Shown piece after piece: positions 1-8,845 of a stretch of DNA of 64,000 bases. The stretch is taken from contig NZ_CM001974.1 in NCBI RefSeq assembly GCF_000406105.1, forward strand, positions 984,835 through 1,048,834, written 5' to 3'. Below the pieces are notes generated by a model. The model was not told where the DNA came from and searched no databases. It saw nothing but the letters and a program-made list of their open reading frames with translations. Both the position numbers and the translations under genes were made by a program. Within the stretch, counting starts at the first letter, position 1. The number at the start of each line of letters is the position of its first letter. The DNA is from Dickeya chrysanthemi NCPPB 402. Lineage in GTDB: Bacteria; Pseudomonadota; Gammaproteobacteria; Enterobacterales; Enterobacteriaceae.

Positions 1-352
1 GTAATTTCTGAGTATTGTTTCTGAATAACTTCATATCTTGATGTGTGAAATCCGACCGTACAAGGCACGTTTTGGCAGGGATATAATTTCTCTGCCCGGG
101 TGGCGATATTATTGTACTCCTGTGATACCAGGATAATAATTATATATGGGCCATTTTATCTGATGATAGGGGTAATTATGTTAATTCCAGTCTGGAAAAC
201 ATCGCAGATATAAATACGGTGTAACATCCCTGGTTGTATATTGCGCGGCGAGTGAAAATCTAATATATATAGATGATGGCTTTTTTATTTCACAATGAAT
301 ACTGCTAATATTTATCTCGCTAATTAATTCATGTGTCAAGGATGAGTGTTTC
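1..352. other. AT-rich upstream region, no gene seen
   Basis: No convincing coding frame is visible. The stretch is AT-rich and probably holds the promoter of the downstream four-gene operon. An AAGGATG ribosome-binding sequence lies at its end, just ahead of the ATG at 353. More genes of the same island may lie left of the window edge. Confidence 0.5.
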
Positions 353-1312
353 ATGGCAACAAACAGTAACGGCTCTGCTCCATCCAGACAGCCTTTATCT
401 TCACTTGAGCGAGTTGAAGATAGTCGAGTGTTTTCAGATATCAACATGATAAAAAACCCTCGTTTTACCCTTGATAAAGACGTCATTTTATCTCAATCCA
501 CCCGAACAGCATTAGATGAGTGTCTGGCTCGATTACGCTTTCATAAAACTATCTATGAGCAATGGAATTTTGCTTGTGTTGACCCTATGGGGGTGACAGC
601 CATTCTCAATTTTTATGGTCCGCCGGGAACGGGAAAAACCCTGTGTGCTGAAGCGTTGGCAGGACAACTTCGTATGCCTTTTATTGCGCTAGGGATTGCT
701 GAACTGGAAAGTAAATTTATGGGGGAGACAGCCAAGAATATCCAATTAGCGTTTGCCAAAGCAAAAGAAACAGGCGCATTACTTTTTTTTGATGAAGCAG
801 ACACACTACTTGGTAAACGACTCTCTTCTGTTACACAAGGTGTCGATAATGAAGTGAACGCGATGCGTTCTACCTTACTGATTGAGTTGGAACGCTTTGA
901 AGGTATTGTGATTTTTGCCACTAATTTTGCCCGAAATTACGATGAAGCGTTTCGTAGCCGTATTGGTTATCACGTTGAGTTTACCTTGCCTGATCTTGCT
1001 GCGCGCCAACAGCTATGGAACAAATTTTTGGTTGCGGAGATTCCGTTATCTCAGGCGCGAGAAACGCTGGTAGAGGCTGTCAGCGCTCTTTCTGCAGGGC
1101 TTGCCGGTCGTGAAATTCGTACTTGTATGCGCCTTGCCCTACCTAAGGTTTTGCTGGAAGCCGAACAAGAAGGGATAACGCCACAACTCAGTATCAATCA
1201 CTTACGTAGTGCTATCGAACAAGTTTTTGCTTCTCATCAAGCGATTGCCACGCATTCAGGGCGTACATCGAGTGAAGTCAGCACAGCAAAAAAATTATTA
1301 GGTATCCAATAA
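353..1312 (+). CDS. AAA+ ATPase, first gene of Zorya-like operon
   Basis: A 319-residue AAA+ ATPase of the FtsH/SpoVK-like class with a single ATPase module. Walker A GPPGTGKT is at residues 89-96, Walker B LLFFDEAD at 143-150, sensor-1 IFATN at 187-191, and a candidate arginine finger FRSR at 200-203. An alpha-helical lid follows to about residue 285. No nuclease, protease or membrane domain is seen. The ATG has a good AAGGATG site. The gene starts a tightly packed operon with a helical protein and a MotAB/ZorAB-like pair, so it probably powers assembly or remodelling of a partner. That role is inference; the ATPase assignment is firm. Confidence 0.85.
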   Translation: MATNSNGSAPSRQPLSSLERVEDSRVFSDINMIKNPRFTLDKDVILSQSTRTALDECLARLRFHKTIYEQWNFACVDPMGVTAILNFYGPPGTGKTLCAEALAGQLRMPFIALGIAELESKFMGETAKNIQLAFAKAKETGALLFFDEADTLLGKRLSSVTQGVDNEVNAMRSTLLIELERFEGIVIFATNFARNYDEAFRSRIGYHVEFTLPDLAARQQLWNKFLVAEIPLSQARETLVEAVSALSAGLAGREIRTCMRLALPKVLLEAEQEGITPQLSINHLRSAIEQVFASHQAIATHSGRTSSEVSTAKKLLGIQ

Positions 1313-1331
1313 AAAATAATAGGAGAGAAAA

Positions 1332-2603
1332 ATGGGTTTTTTGTCAAGCGTCAAGAGTTTGTTCAGTAGCGCAAAAAGTTCTGTGACGAGCACGGCTGGA
1401 CGGGCCTGGGATGCAGTTAAAGAAACCGCAGCTAAAGCTGTTTCCTGGATGGCAGAGAAAGCGGAAACCTTTGTAGGAAGTGTAAAAAGCGTTTGGGAGA
1501 AGGTGAAGCCGTTTATCAGTAATGTGATTCGCCCTATCGTGCAGAATGCAGCAAAACTGGCTGGGAAAGCGTTACCGCAATTCCCGTGGATTGGTGGTGC
1601 ATTGCAAGCGTTGGATAAAGCGCTTGGTCTGTTAGTTGAATGGGACAAAAGTGAGTTGGCGAAACGTATTGGTAAAGCCATTGAATGGGCTATACAAAAA
1701 GCCAAACAGCTTAAAGACCTGTTCCTCACGCCGGAAGAAATGGACAAAGCGCGTGAGCATGAAGAAGTGCTACGCGAAGCCCGTAGCCAAATGCGTGGCG
1801 AAGCAGCCAGTGCCGTTGATCTCGCTAGCCTGATAATCCTCTATGCTCAACTTTCCACAAAAATTAAGGATGTAGTGGAGAATATTCAAATCAATGATTT
1901 TGAGCATTATCTTCGTTTGCGTGCCTCTCAAAAGCTGCTGAAAGATACCGAACAACATCTGACTCGTGCGCAGGACATTAATGCGATAACGGATGACGAT
2001 TTGTTCCTGATTGAAACGGGTAACGAATTGTTGAATCCCAATCCACAATTGAGCGATGAAACGGCACAGCGCCTTGATCGCGTTGTGATGGCGCGTTTTG
2101 GTAAGAAACTCATTCCTTTTGTCTTTGAAGAAATGATCATGGCTTGGGGCTATAACCTCCAGGATATGGAAAATGAGTGGAAATCGTTAAATGACGGCCT
2201 TTCCAAAGAGCAGGTATTGCTGCGCCGTTTACAGATCGGTCAGCGCCTTGGGGATCTCCAAGGAGAAGAGGTGGTGATGCTTAGTTCGCTGGAAGCTCGC
2301 TTACCTGAGTTACAGGCTGCGATGGAGGCAAAACGTAAACGTACCAATGAAATGCGCAACTATGTTTTTGCCGCAGAAGGCTTTTTACAGATGTTGGAAA
2401 AAGAACCGGAAGAATTTGCCGGTCAGGAATACCTGATGGAAGACAGCAGCACAGTCGGTATGGTGATTATTGAATGTGCGCAGTTTGGTAAACGTTGGGA
2501 AGATCTTGATAGTGAACAGCAAAGCTTGATTATCGATTTTGCCAACATCTTTGAAAAAGCCAGCCGTGAACGTGCCAGTAAACTAGTTGAGGTGGCAGCA
2601 TGA
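1332..2603 (+). CDS. Amphipathic helix-rich protein of Zorya-like operon
   Basis: A 423-residue protein not matched to any family I can name. The first 130 residues are Lys, Ala, Ser and Trp rich and read as successive amphipathic helices, as in proteins that lie on or insert into membranes. No classical signal peptide or clear transmembrane segment is seen. Residues about 140-415 are charged helices with coiled-coil character. It starts 20 bases after the ATPase gene behind AGGAGAG, and its stop overlaps the start of the MotA-like gene by four bases, so the genes are probably translationally coupled. By position it could be the effector or the client of the ATPase, but this is inference only. 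Confidence 0.6.
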   Translation: MGFLSSVKSLFSSAKSSVTSTAGRAWDAVKETAAKAVSWMAEKAETFVGSVKSVWEKVKPFISNVIRPIVQNAAKLAGKALPQFPWIGGALQALDKALGLLVEWDKSELAKRIGKAIEWAIQKAKQLKDLFLTPEEMDKAREHEEVLREARSQMRGEAASAVDLASLIILYAQLSTKIKDVVENIQINDFEHYLRLRASQKLLKDTEQHLTRAQDINAITDDDLFLIETGNELLNPNPQLSDETAQRLDRVVMARFGKKLIPFVFEEMIMAWGYNLQDMENEWKSLNDGLSKEQVLLRRLQIGQRLGDLQGEEVVMLSSLEARLPELQAAMEAKRKRTNEMRNYVFAAEGFLQMLEKEPEEFAGQEYLMEDSSTVGMVIIECAQFGKRWEDLDSEQQSLIIDFANIFEKASRERASKLVEVAA

Positions 2604-4348
2604 CATTTCATGAGTTCCTTGCGTTCCTGTTACCGGATGTTGAAATTATCCAATTGATGTTCGGTGGAGTGATGTTGTTTCTGGTTCTCATGACGATCGT
2701 ACAGCTTTCACGTCAGGCTAATGTTCAGTTTTGGGAAAATAAATGGCAGGGTAACGTATCCGCAGAATCTACAGACGCGATTGATGTTGAACATGGTTCA
2801 GTGAATGAAATCAGTACGGTCGTTGCTAGTCCGGCAGAGAAAATGGCTGATGTTATGCCTGGGATTTTGTTGATTCTAGGGCTTCTGGGAACGTTCCTTG
2901 GCCTAGGAATCGCACTTAACAAGGCATCGAACATATTGATTGATGCGAATTCCGCAGGAATGGATAGCGCCATGTCCAACCTAATGGGAATGATGGAAGG
3001 GTTAGGGACAAAATTTAAGACCTCTACGTGGGGGATCAGTGCATTCCTGATACTAAAAACTTGGGTTGCCGTAAAAGGCTATGATGAGAAACGCTTGCGC
3101 TGGTGTACACAAAAGATGAAAGCCGCGTTTGAACTCTCTCGCCAAAATAAACGTATCGAACATGAACAAACTCACCAGCGGCTGCTTGATGCATTACAGG
3201 GAGTGGGGGTTTGCACTCAAATTGAGGGGGAAGCAACACGCCAATCGCTACAAATGCTGCACTCTGGGCTAGAGCCTTTATTAAAGATTCTGGTAGAGCA
3301 AGGCCATGAGGCATCGTTACAAGATAAGAACCGAGAAAATCACTTGGCAAAACTCAGCGATGTGTTGCAATCCACACTGCAACTGTTAGTCGCAAGCGAC
3401 CAGGCTCAATCGGAACAGAATCAGCAGCAACTGGCTGAACTGACAACGACGCGTGAATCACTGCAACGTTTTATTGACGCCAATAGCGATAATCTTGTCG
3501 CCATACAACAATCAGCAGGAAAAATGGCTCATGCTGCGCAGGAAATGGGTGATTCAGCAGGAGACTTGCAAGCAGCAATTGGTGATTTCCGTACAGGTAT
3601 TACCGATATGTTGGGAACGGTTAAAAACGATCTTGGTTCAACTATTAATCAAATGGGTGAAAGCTTTAGCCAGAATATGGGCTCGATATCCGCCAGTATG
3701 GCAAATGCGACGGATGGTATTTCCCATGCTGTTTCCGATCTCTCGCAGAACGTTGGCACCACTATGAGTGAAGTGCGCGTTTCTATCGACCAATCTATGA
3801 AAACTCAGCGTGATGCCCAGCGTGAGTTCATGATAACCAGTGAAACATTGAACGAGAAAGTGATCGCCATGACAAAACTGGTTGATGATTTGCGTGAGCA
3901 AATTGTTAATGGGCTTACTGCGGTATCCAACAGCAATCGGCAGGTCGCAAGCCTGAATAACCGCTATGCGGGGATGACGGAGTCTGGCGAGAAAAGTGCA
4001 CTTGCGATCGAAGCGCTGGTTAGTCAACTACAAGTGATGCAACAACATAGTCCCTTGCAATCAGGCATGGACATCATTAATGCAGGTATCAGTCAATTGG
4101 TACGCAGTATTGAATCATTACGTGATGAGATGTTGAGCAGTGCGGATGCATTTACAGCTATCTCTTCGCTGGATAACAGGCTGATTGATGGACTCAAAGA
4201 ATTGAGCGTTATTCGTGAAATACTTTCTTCGCCTGAGCGAGATCGCATAACTCAACAAATTGAACAAAGCCTAAAACCGCTGGCCGCTACGTTACAAAGC
4301 CTTGACCAAACCTTGGTGACACTACACACGGTTAACGACGCCGCCTGA
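2600..4348 (+). CDS. MotA/ZorA-like proton channel subunit with long coiled-coil tail
   Basis: A 582-residue MotA/TolQ/ExbB-type protein with the ZorA layout. Hydrophobic segments lie at about 17-37, 86-106 (including GLLGTFLGL) and 142-158. A very long, mostly helical cytoplasmic tail runs from about 165 to the C terminus. In Zorya, ZorA forms a pentamer around a ZorB dimer and its tail extends into the cytoplasm to signal to effectors. Here the tail of about 415 residues is typical of ZorA rather than flagellar MotA. The start overlaps the previous stop (ATGA) and the ZorB-like gene follows after 11 bases. No zorC, zorD or zorE gene lies next to it. Confidence 0.8.
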   Translation: MTFHEFLAFLLPDVEIIQLMFGGVMLFLVLMTIVQLSRQANVQFWENKWQGNVSAESTDAIDVEHGSVNEISTVVASPAEKMADVMPGILLILGLLGTFLGLGIALNKASNILIDANSAGMDSAMSNLMGMMEGLGTKFKTSTWGISAFLILKTWVAVKGYDEKRLRWCTQKMKAAFELSRQNKRIEHEQTHQRLLDALQGVGVCTQIEGEATRQSLQMLHSGLEPLLKILVEQGHEASLQDKNRENHLAKLSDVLQSTLQLLVASDQAQSEQNQQQLAELTTTRESLQRFIDANSDNLVAIQQSAGKMAHAAQEMGDSAGDLQAAIGDFRTGITDMLGTVKNDLGSTINQMGESFSQNMGSISASMANATDGISHAVSDLSQNVGTTMSEVRVSIDQSMKTQRDAQREFMITSETLNEKVIAMTKLVDDLREQIVNGLTAVSNSNRQVASLNNRYAGMTESGEKSALAIEALVSQLQVMQQHSPLQSGMDIINAGISQLVRSIESLRDEMLSSADAFTAISSLDNRLIDGLKELSVIREILSSPERDRITQQIEQSLKPLAATLQSLDQTLVTLHTVNDAA

Positions 4349-4359
4349 GGGGATTGCTC

Positions 4360-5004
4360 ATGAAAGACAAACCTAATGAGTGGGTCTCCATCTCGGATCT
4401 GATGTCTGGTGTGATGGCGGTTGTGATGTTGCTGTTGGTGATGTCGGTTTTACAAAAGACGTGGTCGGATATCAAACATAAGCAAGAGATGGAGCAAGGG
4501 GCTAATGCACAGCACGCTAAAGTTGGTGAGATGCTAGGTAATATCAAAGCATCGCTTAATGGTACAGAGAATGAAGGCTTAGTGGCACTGGATGTGAATT
4601 TACAAAAAATCACGCTACGTGATGGTGTTTTTAATCGAGGGAGTGCTTGTATTGCCTCACAAGCGAGTCAGGCTTTTACCACAATCGAAATACAGGTAGT
4701 CAAGTTTCTTAACGAGTTCAGTACCGGGCAGGTGTTTATTGAAGGGTATACCGATAACTCGCCCGTCATACGACCGGTAACGAATTTTGAAAGTTTTTGC
4801 ACTGTGTATGACGACAATTTCACGCTATCGGCAGCTCGTGCGAGAGAAGCGCGTAAATTTATCGTGGGCGATCTTGCCCCAGCCATTGCACGTCGGGTGA
4901 TCGTTGCTGGATACGGTGATTCTCAGCCTATCCCGGGTATCCCACCAGAGGATGCTCGTCAGCGGCGTATTGAAGTACGTTTTGTCCTGCCAGAAAGACC
5001 CTAA
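4360..5004 (+). CDS. MotB/ZorB-like protein, OmpA peptidoglycan-binding domain
   Basis: A 214-residue MotB-type stator partner. It has a short cytoplasmic start and one transmembrane helix at about 13-32, beginning WVSISDLMSGVM. Asp13 is placed like the proton-carrying Asp of MotB and ZorB. A periplasmic OmpA-like domain covers about 125-214, with IEGYTD at 127-132, LSAARAREARKF at 156-167 and RQRRIEVRF at 200-208. I chose the ATG at 4360, behind GAGGGG, over a TTG two codons upstream. With the preceding gene it should form an ion-driven membrane motor anchored to peptidoglycan. It is the last gene of the operon; 480 bases without a gene follow. Confidence 0.82.
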   Translation: MKDKPNEWVSISDLMSGVMAVVMLLLVMSVLQKTWSDIKHKQEMEQGANAQHAKVGEMLGNIKASLNGTENEGLVALDVNLQKITLRDGVFNRGSACIASQASQAFTTIEIQVVKFLNEFSTGQVFIEGYTDNSPVIRPVTNFESFCTVYDDNFTLSAARAREARKFIVGDLAPAIARRVIVAGYGDSQPIPGIPPEDARQRRIEVRFVLPERP

Positions 5005-5484
5005 TTTATTGGGTTAATTTAAATGATATTGAGTAATTTCGACTGTAGCCGAGGATAATTTATTTTTACAGCAATGGCCTTTCTTATGGATGGAAAGGCC
5101 AATTATTCCTATATCAAGATAATGGCAAGCGAGAAGATATTATTTTCAAGTAATTATCTGTTTGAATCACCACGGTTTTAACAGACTTGGCTGTTGTCAT
5201 CTTTGTGCCAGATGTCGTCGCCGCTCAAGCGGCAATCGTTGGGCAAAATTTATTCCCTGAATCGGTAATTTTAGGGGCACATGATCTGGACTAGCATGAA
5301 TTATATACGGCCAGTAATTGGCGAGAAATACTATACTCATGGCCGGTTATAGCCTTGGTTATTGTTAATAAGTTACCTGCTCTCTAAAATTTTTCAGACA
5401 TATATCATTTCCCTGAACGCAACATCATTACGGCGAATCTCTCAAGGATTCGCCTTTTTTGTTTTATGTGTCTCAGGAGATGTC
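5005..5484. other. Intergenic region after Zorya-like operon
   Basis: No complete gene is visible. A 27-bp hairpin with 9-bp arms lies at 5075-5101 and may end the Zorya-like transcript, though no T-run follows it. A 42-codon open frame at 5166-5294 ends in a plausible protein-like stretch but has no start or ribosome-binding site, so it is at most a remnant. The last 60 bases contain a strong terminator. Confidence 0.5.
5432..5462 (+). terminator. Rho-independent terminator
   Basis: An inverted repeat GGCGAATC/GGATTCGCC is followed by a run of six T. It sits about 25 bases ahead of the GTPase gene, so it ends either a short transcript from the preceding intergenic region or an attenuated leader. 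A small RNA starting near 5340 is possible. Confidence 0.7.
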
Positions 5485-6351
5485 ATGAGAAATCAGGAAG
5501 GCCTACATTTGTTGCAGGCCTCACTCACGGACTTACCAGAATGGGCCTCAGAACGAGTCATGCAGCATATCCGGCAGTTGACCCACTACGAGCCGGTTAT
5601 CGGCATTATGGGCAAGACCGGTGCAGGCAAGAGCAGCCTGTGTAATGCGCTGTTCGCCGGTGAGGTGTCGCCGGTCAGTGATGTGTCGGCCTTTACCCGT
5701 GAGCCGTTGCGCTTGCGCCTTAACGTGGGTGAGCGTTGCATGACGCTGGTAGACCTGCCCGGTGTCGGTGAAAGTGAACGGCGTGATATTGAGTATGCCG
5801 CGATGTATCGCCAGCAACTTCCGCATCTCGATCTGGTGCTGTGGCTAATCAAGGCCGATGACCGGGCGCTGGCAGTGGACGAGCACTTTTACCATCAGGT
5901 GATTGGCGAAGCCTGGCGGCACAAGGTGTTGTTTGTGGTCAGTCAGGCGGACAAGATTGAACCCACTGAGGGTGGCGTGAAGGCGTTGTCTGCCAAACAA
6001 CGGCAAAGCCTTGCGCGCAAAATCGCCCTGCTGCACACCCTGTTTTTGCCGGTGCACCCGGTCTGCGCGGTTTCGGTGCGGCTGCGCTGGGGGCTGTCGC
6101 ACATGGCGGCGCTGATGGTGGCAAGCCTGCCACGCGAAGCCAGCAGCCCGCTGGTCACACAGCTACAGCCGCCCCTTCGTAGCGAACGCGTTACTCAAAA
6201 AGCCCGTGATGATTTTGCCGATACGGTGGGCAGCACGCTCGATACCGTCAGCCGTCTGCCGCTGATACCGGCCACGGTGCGCACGCTTATTCAGACGCTG
6301 CGCGATACCGTGGTGTCCGTGGCCCGCGCTTTGTGGGCGGTGTTCTTCTAA
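5485..6351 (+). CDS. yfjP: YfjP/YeeP-family GTPase
   Basis: A 288-residue P-loop GTPase (50S ribosome-binding-like superfamily) of the YfjP/YeeP/YkfA group carried by CP4-type islands. G1 is GKTGAGKS at 43-50, a G2 Thr lies near 71, G3 is DLPG at 90-93 and G4-like SQADK is at 153-157. The C-terminal third is hydrophobic enough for membrane association. The ATG at 5485 follows CAGGAGA; longer upstream readings run through the terminator at 5432-5462 and were rejected. Length and position ahead of a DUF932 gene match the yfjP-yfjQ order of CP4-57. The cellular function in these islands is not established. Confidence 0.85.
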   Translation: MRNQEGLHLLQASLTDLPEWASERVMQHIRQLTHYEPVIGIMGKTGAGKSSLCNALFAGEVSPVSDVSAFTREPLRLRLNVGERCMTLVDLPGVGESERRDIEYAAMYRQQLPHLDLVLWLIKADDRALAVDEHFYHQVIGEAWRHKVLFVVSQADKIEPTEGGVKALSAKQRQSLARKIALLHTLFLPVHPVCAVSVRLRWGLSHMAALMVASLPREASSPLVTQLQPPLRSERVTQKARDDFADTVGSTLDTVSRLPLIPATVRTLIQTLRDTVVSVARALWAVFF

Positions 6352-6380
6352 GTCGATTACCCATCCATTTTCGTTTTCCG

Positions 6381-6414
6381 AGCCCGGTCGCCTGTGCGAC
6401 CGGGCTTTTTATTT
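6381..6414 (+). terminator. Terminator between GTPase and DUF932 genes
   Basis: The arms AGCCCGGTCG and CGACCGGGCT form a stable GC-rich hairpin followed by TTTTTATTTT. It lies 30 bases after the GTPase stop and 24 bases before the next start, so the two genes are probably separate transcripts or linked by readthrough. Confidence 0.85.
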
Positions 6415-6437
6415 TCAGCCATCTCAAGGAGTCTGCC

Positions 6438-7271
6438 ATGACCCGTCTGGCCTCGCGCTTTGGCGCAGCAAACCTTATCCGCCGTGACCGTCCGTTAACC
6501 CGCGAAGAGCTGTTTCGCACCGTACCCAGTGTGTTCAGTGAGGAAAAGCATGAGTCCCGCAGCGATCGATACACTTACATTCCGACGATTACCCTTCTGG
6601 ATAATTTACAACGTGAAGGCTTCCAGCCGTTCTTTGCCTGCCAGACCCGCGTGCGCGACGACAGCCGTCGCGAGCACACCAAACACATGCTGCGCCTGCG
6701 TCGGGAAGGGCAAATCACCGGCCATCAGGTGCCGGAAATCATCCTGCTCAACAGCCATGACGGCTCCAGCAGCTACCAGATGCTGCCGGGGCTGTTCCGA
6801 CAGGTGTGCCAGAACGGGCTGATTTGTGGCGAAAGTTTTGGCGAGGTGCGGGTACCCCATAAAGGCGATGTGGTGGGCCGGGTGATTGAAGGCGCGTATG
6901 AGGTGCTGGATACCTTTGAGCGCATCGAGGAAAAGCGCGATGCCATGCAGTCGTTGCTGTTGCCGCCTCCGGTGCAATCCGCGCTGGCAAACGCCGCCCT
7001 GACGTACCGTTTTGGTGAGGCGCATCAGCCGGTGACGGCAGCGCAAATCCTGACGCCGCGCCGCTGGCAGGACGACCGGCAAGACCTGTGGACTACCTTT
7101 CAGCGTATTCAGGAGAACCTGATAAAGGGCGGGCTGCCCGGTCGCAACCCGCAGGGGAAACGGGCCCGCACCCGTGCCGTCAGCAGCATCGACAACGATG
7201 TGCGGCTCAACCGGGCGCTGTGGGTGCTGGCGGAAAGTCTGCTGACGCAGTGTCAGGGGGGAGCATGTTAA
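6438..7271 (+). CDS. yfjQ: DUF932 protein, YfjQ/YafZ family
   Basis: A 277-residue DUF932 protein like YfjQ, YafZ and YeeP-adjacent proteins of CP4 islands and many plasmids. The recognisable core is about residues 45-200, including the segments YIPTITLLDNL, LLNSHDGSSSYQM and CQNGLICGES. These are characteristic of the family, which is related to plasmid and phage proteins of unknown biochemical role. I chose the ATG at 6438 with AAGGA seven bases upstream, after the terminator at 6381-6414. No membrane or export signal is seen. The order GTPase, DUF932, WYL regulator matches yfjP-yfjQ-yfjR. Confidence 0.85.
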   Translation: MTRLASRFGAANLIRRDRPLTREELFRTVPSVFSEEKHESRSDRYTYIPTITLLDNLQREGFQPFFACQTRVRDDSRREHTKHMLRLRREGQITGHQVPEIILLNSHDGSSSYQMLPGLFRQVCQNGLICGESFGEVRVPHKGDVVGRVIEGAYEVLDTFERIEEKRDAMQSLLLPPPVQSALANAALTYRFGEAHQPVTAAQILTPRRWQDDRQDLWTTFQRIQENLIKGGLPGRNPQGKRARTRAVSSIDNDVRLNRALWVLAESLLTQCQGGAC

Positions 7272-7472
7272 CCGCGAGTTAAAATTGGACACACCCTGTC
7301 CGTTTCACTTTGGTTTGAAGGTCTGTTTCTTCACCAACATCAACGGAAACCTGCATGATATCTGTGTTTATCCGTAAGTGAAAAATAGTCGTTGAACTGT
7401 CCATATCCTGTCCGCCCCCCTCTTTAGAATCACCTTCATATTCTGTCGGTTAATCATCACGGAGATTTACAT
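7272..7472 (+). promoter_or_regulatory. Promoter region with two CCTGTCCG repeats
   Basis: This region lies ahead of the WYL-type regulator. The octamer CCTGTCCG occurs twice in the same orientation, at 7295-7302 and 7407-7414, with a further CTGTCC at 7397. Spaced direct repeats ahead of a regulator suggest its own operators, but this is inference. CGGAGA at 7460-7465 serves the next gene. Confidence 0.4.
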
Positions 7473-8183
7473 ATGACACAGGCAGAGCGCCGCCATGACC
7501 GGCTTGCTGTCAGGCTGTCACTGATAATCAGCCGCCTGGTTGCCGGTGAAACGCTGAATGTGGCCCGGCTGGCTGCCGAGTTTGGCGTGTCAACCCGCAC
7601 CTTGCGGCGGGATTTTCGCGAGCGGCTGATGTATCTGGACTTGGAATACAGTCAGGGACATTGCCGCCTGCGCACCCTGGGTGGTGGAGTACAGGGGGCG
7701 CTGGATGCCCTGACCTTTGCACACCGGGCCGGACTTGCCGATATTTTTCCGGGGCTGGACCGGCGTCTGGCAGGTACGTTACTGACTGCCGGAGGGATGC
7801 CCTGCCTGGTTTGGCAGCCACCCCAGGCAATATCCCCCGGCAGCGCACTGGTGTTTTATCGGCTGGTCAGTGCCATTATCGCGTTTCAGCGGGTTCTGCT
7901 TCTGGCCGACGGGGAACGCTGTGACGGACTGGCACCGTACCGCCTGATATCCCTCGATGGTCGCTGGTATCTGACCGGCGAACTGAACGGGCATATCACG
8001 GTTCACCTGCTGACGGCCATTCATGCTGTAACGGTATTGAACACCACCTTTATCCCACGAAAGCGCCTGAGCCACTTAACCACACAAGCGGGCTTTATCC
8101 AGGCACTTCCGCACTTTGGCTTTATTCGTACCGTTCTATCACCAGCACCATCTGAAAAAATCAAAGAGGATTCAGCCAGTTAA
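7473..8183 (+). CDS. yfjR: HTH and WYL-domain transcriptional regulator (YfjR-like)
   Basis: A 236-residue regulator with an N-terminal DeoR-type winged helix at about 20-70. The recognition helix region reads FGVSTRTLRRDF. A WYL domain follows, with the diagnostic PYRLISLDGRWYL near residues 150-165. WYL domains sense nucleic acid or nucleotide ligands in several phage-defence and DNA-damage regulators. YfjR of CP4-57 has the same position and build. The ATG at 7473 follows GGAGA. It may control the exported proteins downstream or the whole block, and two CCTGTCCG repeats upstream are candidate sites. Confidence 0.8.
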   Translation: MTQAERRHDRLAVRLSLIISRLVAGETLNVARLAAEFGVSTRTLRRDFRERLMYLDLEYSQGHCRLRTLGGGVQGALDALTFAHRAGLADIFPGLDRRLAGTLLTAGGMPCLVWQPPQAISPGSALVFYRLVSAIIAFQRVLLLADGERCDGLAPYRLISLDGRWYLTGELNGHITVHLLTAIHAVTVLNTTFIPRKRLSHLTTQAGFIQALPHFGFIRTVLSPAPSEKIKEDSAS

Positions 8184-8250
8184 GTCTGAATTCTCATTGG
8201 GGTATATCTGTAGATGATAATAAAAGTTAATACATTTTAAGGATGTCACA

Positions 8251-8817
8251 ATGAAGAAAATACTGGGTACGATGATACTGGCCGGTAGCCTGATATTAAC
8301 TGGCAACACTCATGCCTACGATATTACGGGTAATGTGAAACACTGGATGGCAATGAAAGAGAGCGGCTGGACTTCCGCTGACGGTTATGACGATGACAGG
8401 ATGATGAATGCACTGGGTTTTAATGCCGCCATGATTGGTTATTATCCGTGGACTCATACATTTTTAATCCGCAGGGACTACGATACAGCGTTGTTCCTGG
8501 CTGACAAAAAAAGCAAAACTGTTCGCCGCCTGAATCTCAAAACGGCCAGTGGTTATAATTCTGACCTTGATGTGGTGTATCAGGGAGAGGATAACGGCAA
8601 AGGCTGCTATGTCAGCATTATAGATACTCAAGTTCAGCTTGAGCTCATCAATCAAAAAGCAACCCCCCAGGTGTTAATGGTCCTTCCCGAACAGTGTATT
8701 GATAAAAAACAACTGGCAGCCATTAAAGCCCGACAATCAGAAAGGGATCGCCAGTTACAGCAATGGGTAGCACAACAGAGTATGAAAGAACTCTGTCGTC
8801 GTAACGGAAATTGTTGA
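8251..8817 (+). CDS. Exported protein, YfjS-like
   Basis: A 188-residue predicted exported protein. A Lys-Lys start and a hydrophobic core at about 7-20 form a signal peptide, followed by LILTGNTHA with likely cleavage after THA. The mature part has no motif I recognise. It holds two Cys near 114 and 149 and two more at the C terminus (CRRNGNC), which could form disulfides in the periplasm. It sits between the YfjR-like regulator and a YfjT-like gene, as yfjS does in CP4-57. Related proteins there are annotated as lipoproteins, but no lipobox Cys is present here. Function unknown. Confidence 0.6.
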   Translation: MKKILGTMILAGSLILTGNTHAYDITGNVKHWMAMKESGWTSADGYDDDRMMNALGFNAAMIGYYPWTHTFLIRRDYDTALFLADKKSKTVRRLNLKTASGYNSDLDVVYQGEDNGKGCYVSIIDTQVQLELINQKATPQVLMVLPEQCIDKKQLAAIKARQSERDRQLQQWVAQQSMKELCRRNGNC

Positions 8818-8845
8818 TGTTAGTTTTTTCAACTCTGGGGGAAAT

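Noticed and set aside
353..5004. Flagellar motAB operon
   Set aside because: The MotA-like protein has a very long coiled-coil tail and the neighbours are an AAA+ ATPase and a helical protein, not chemotaxis genes.
5166..5294. Small open frame after the Zorya-like operon
   Set aside because: It looks protein-like but has no start codon, ribosome-binding site or recognisable family.
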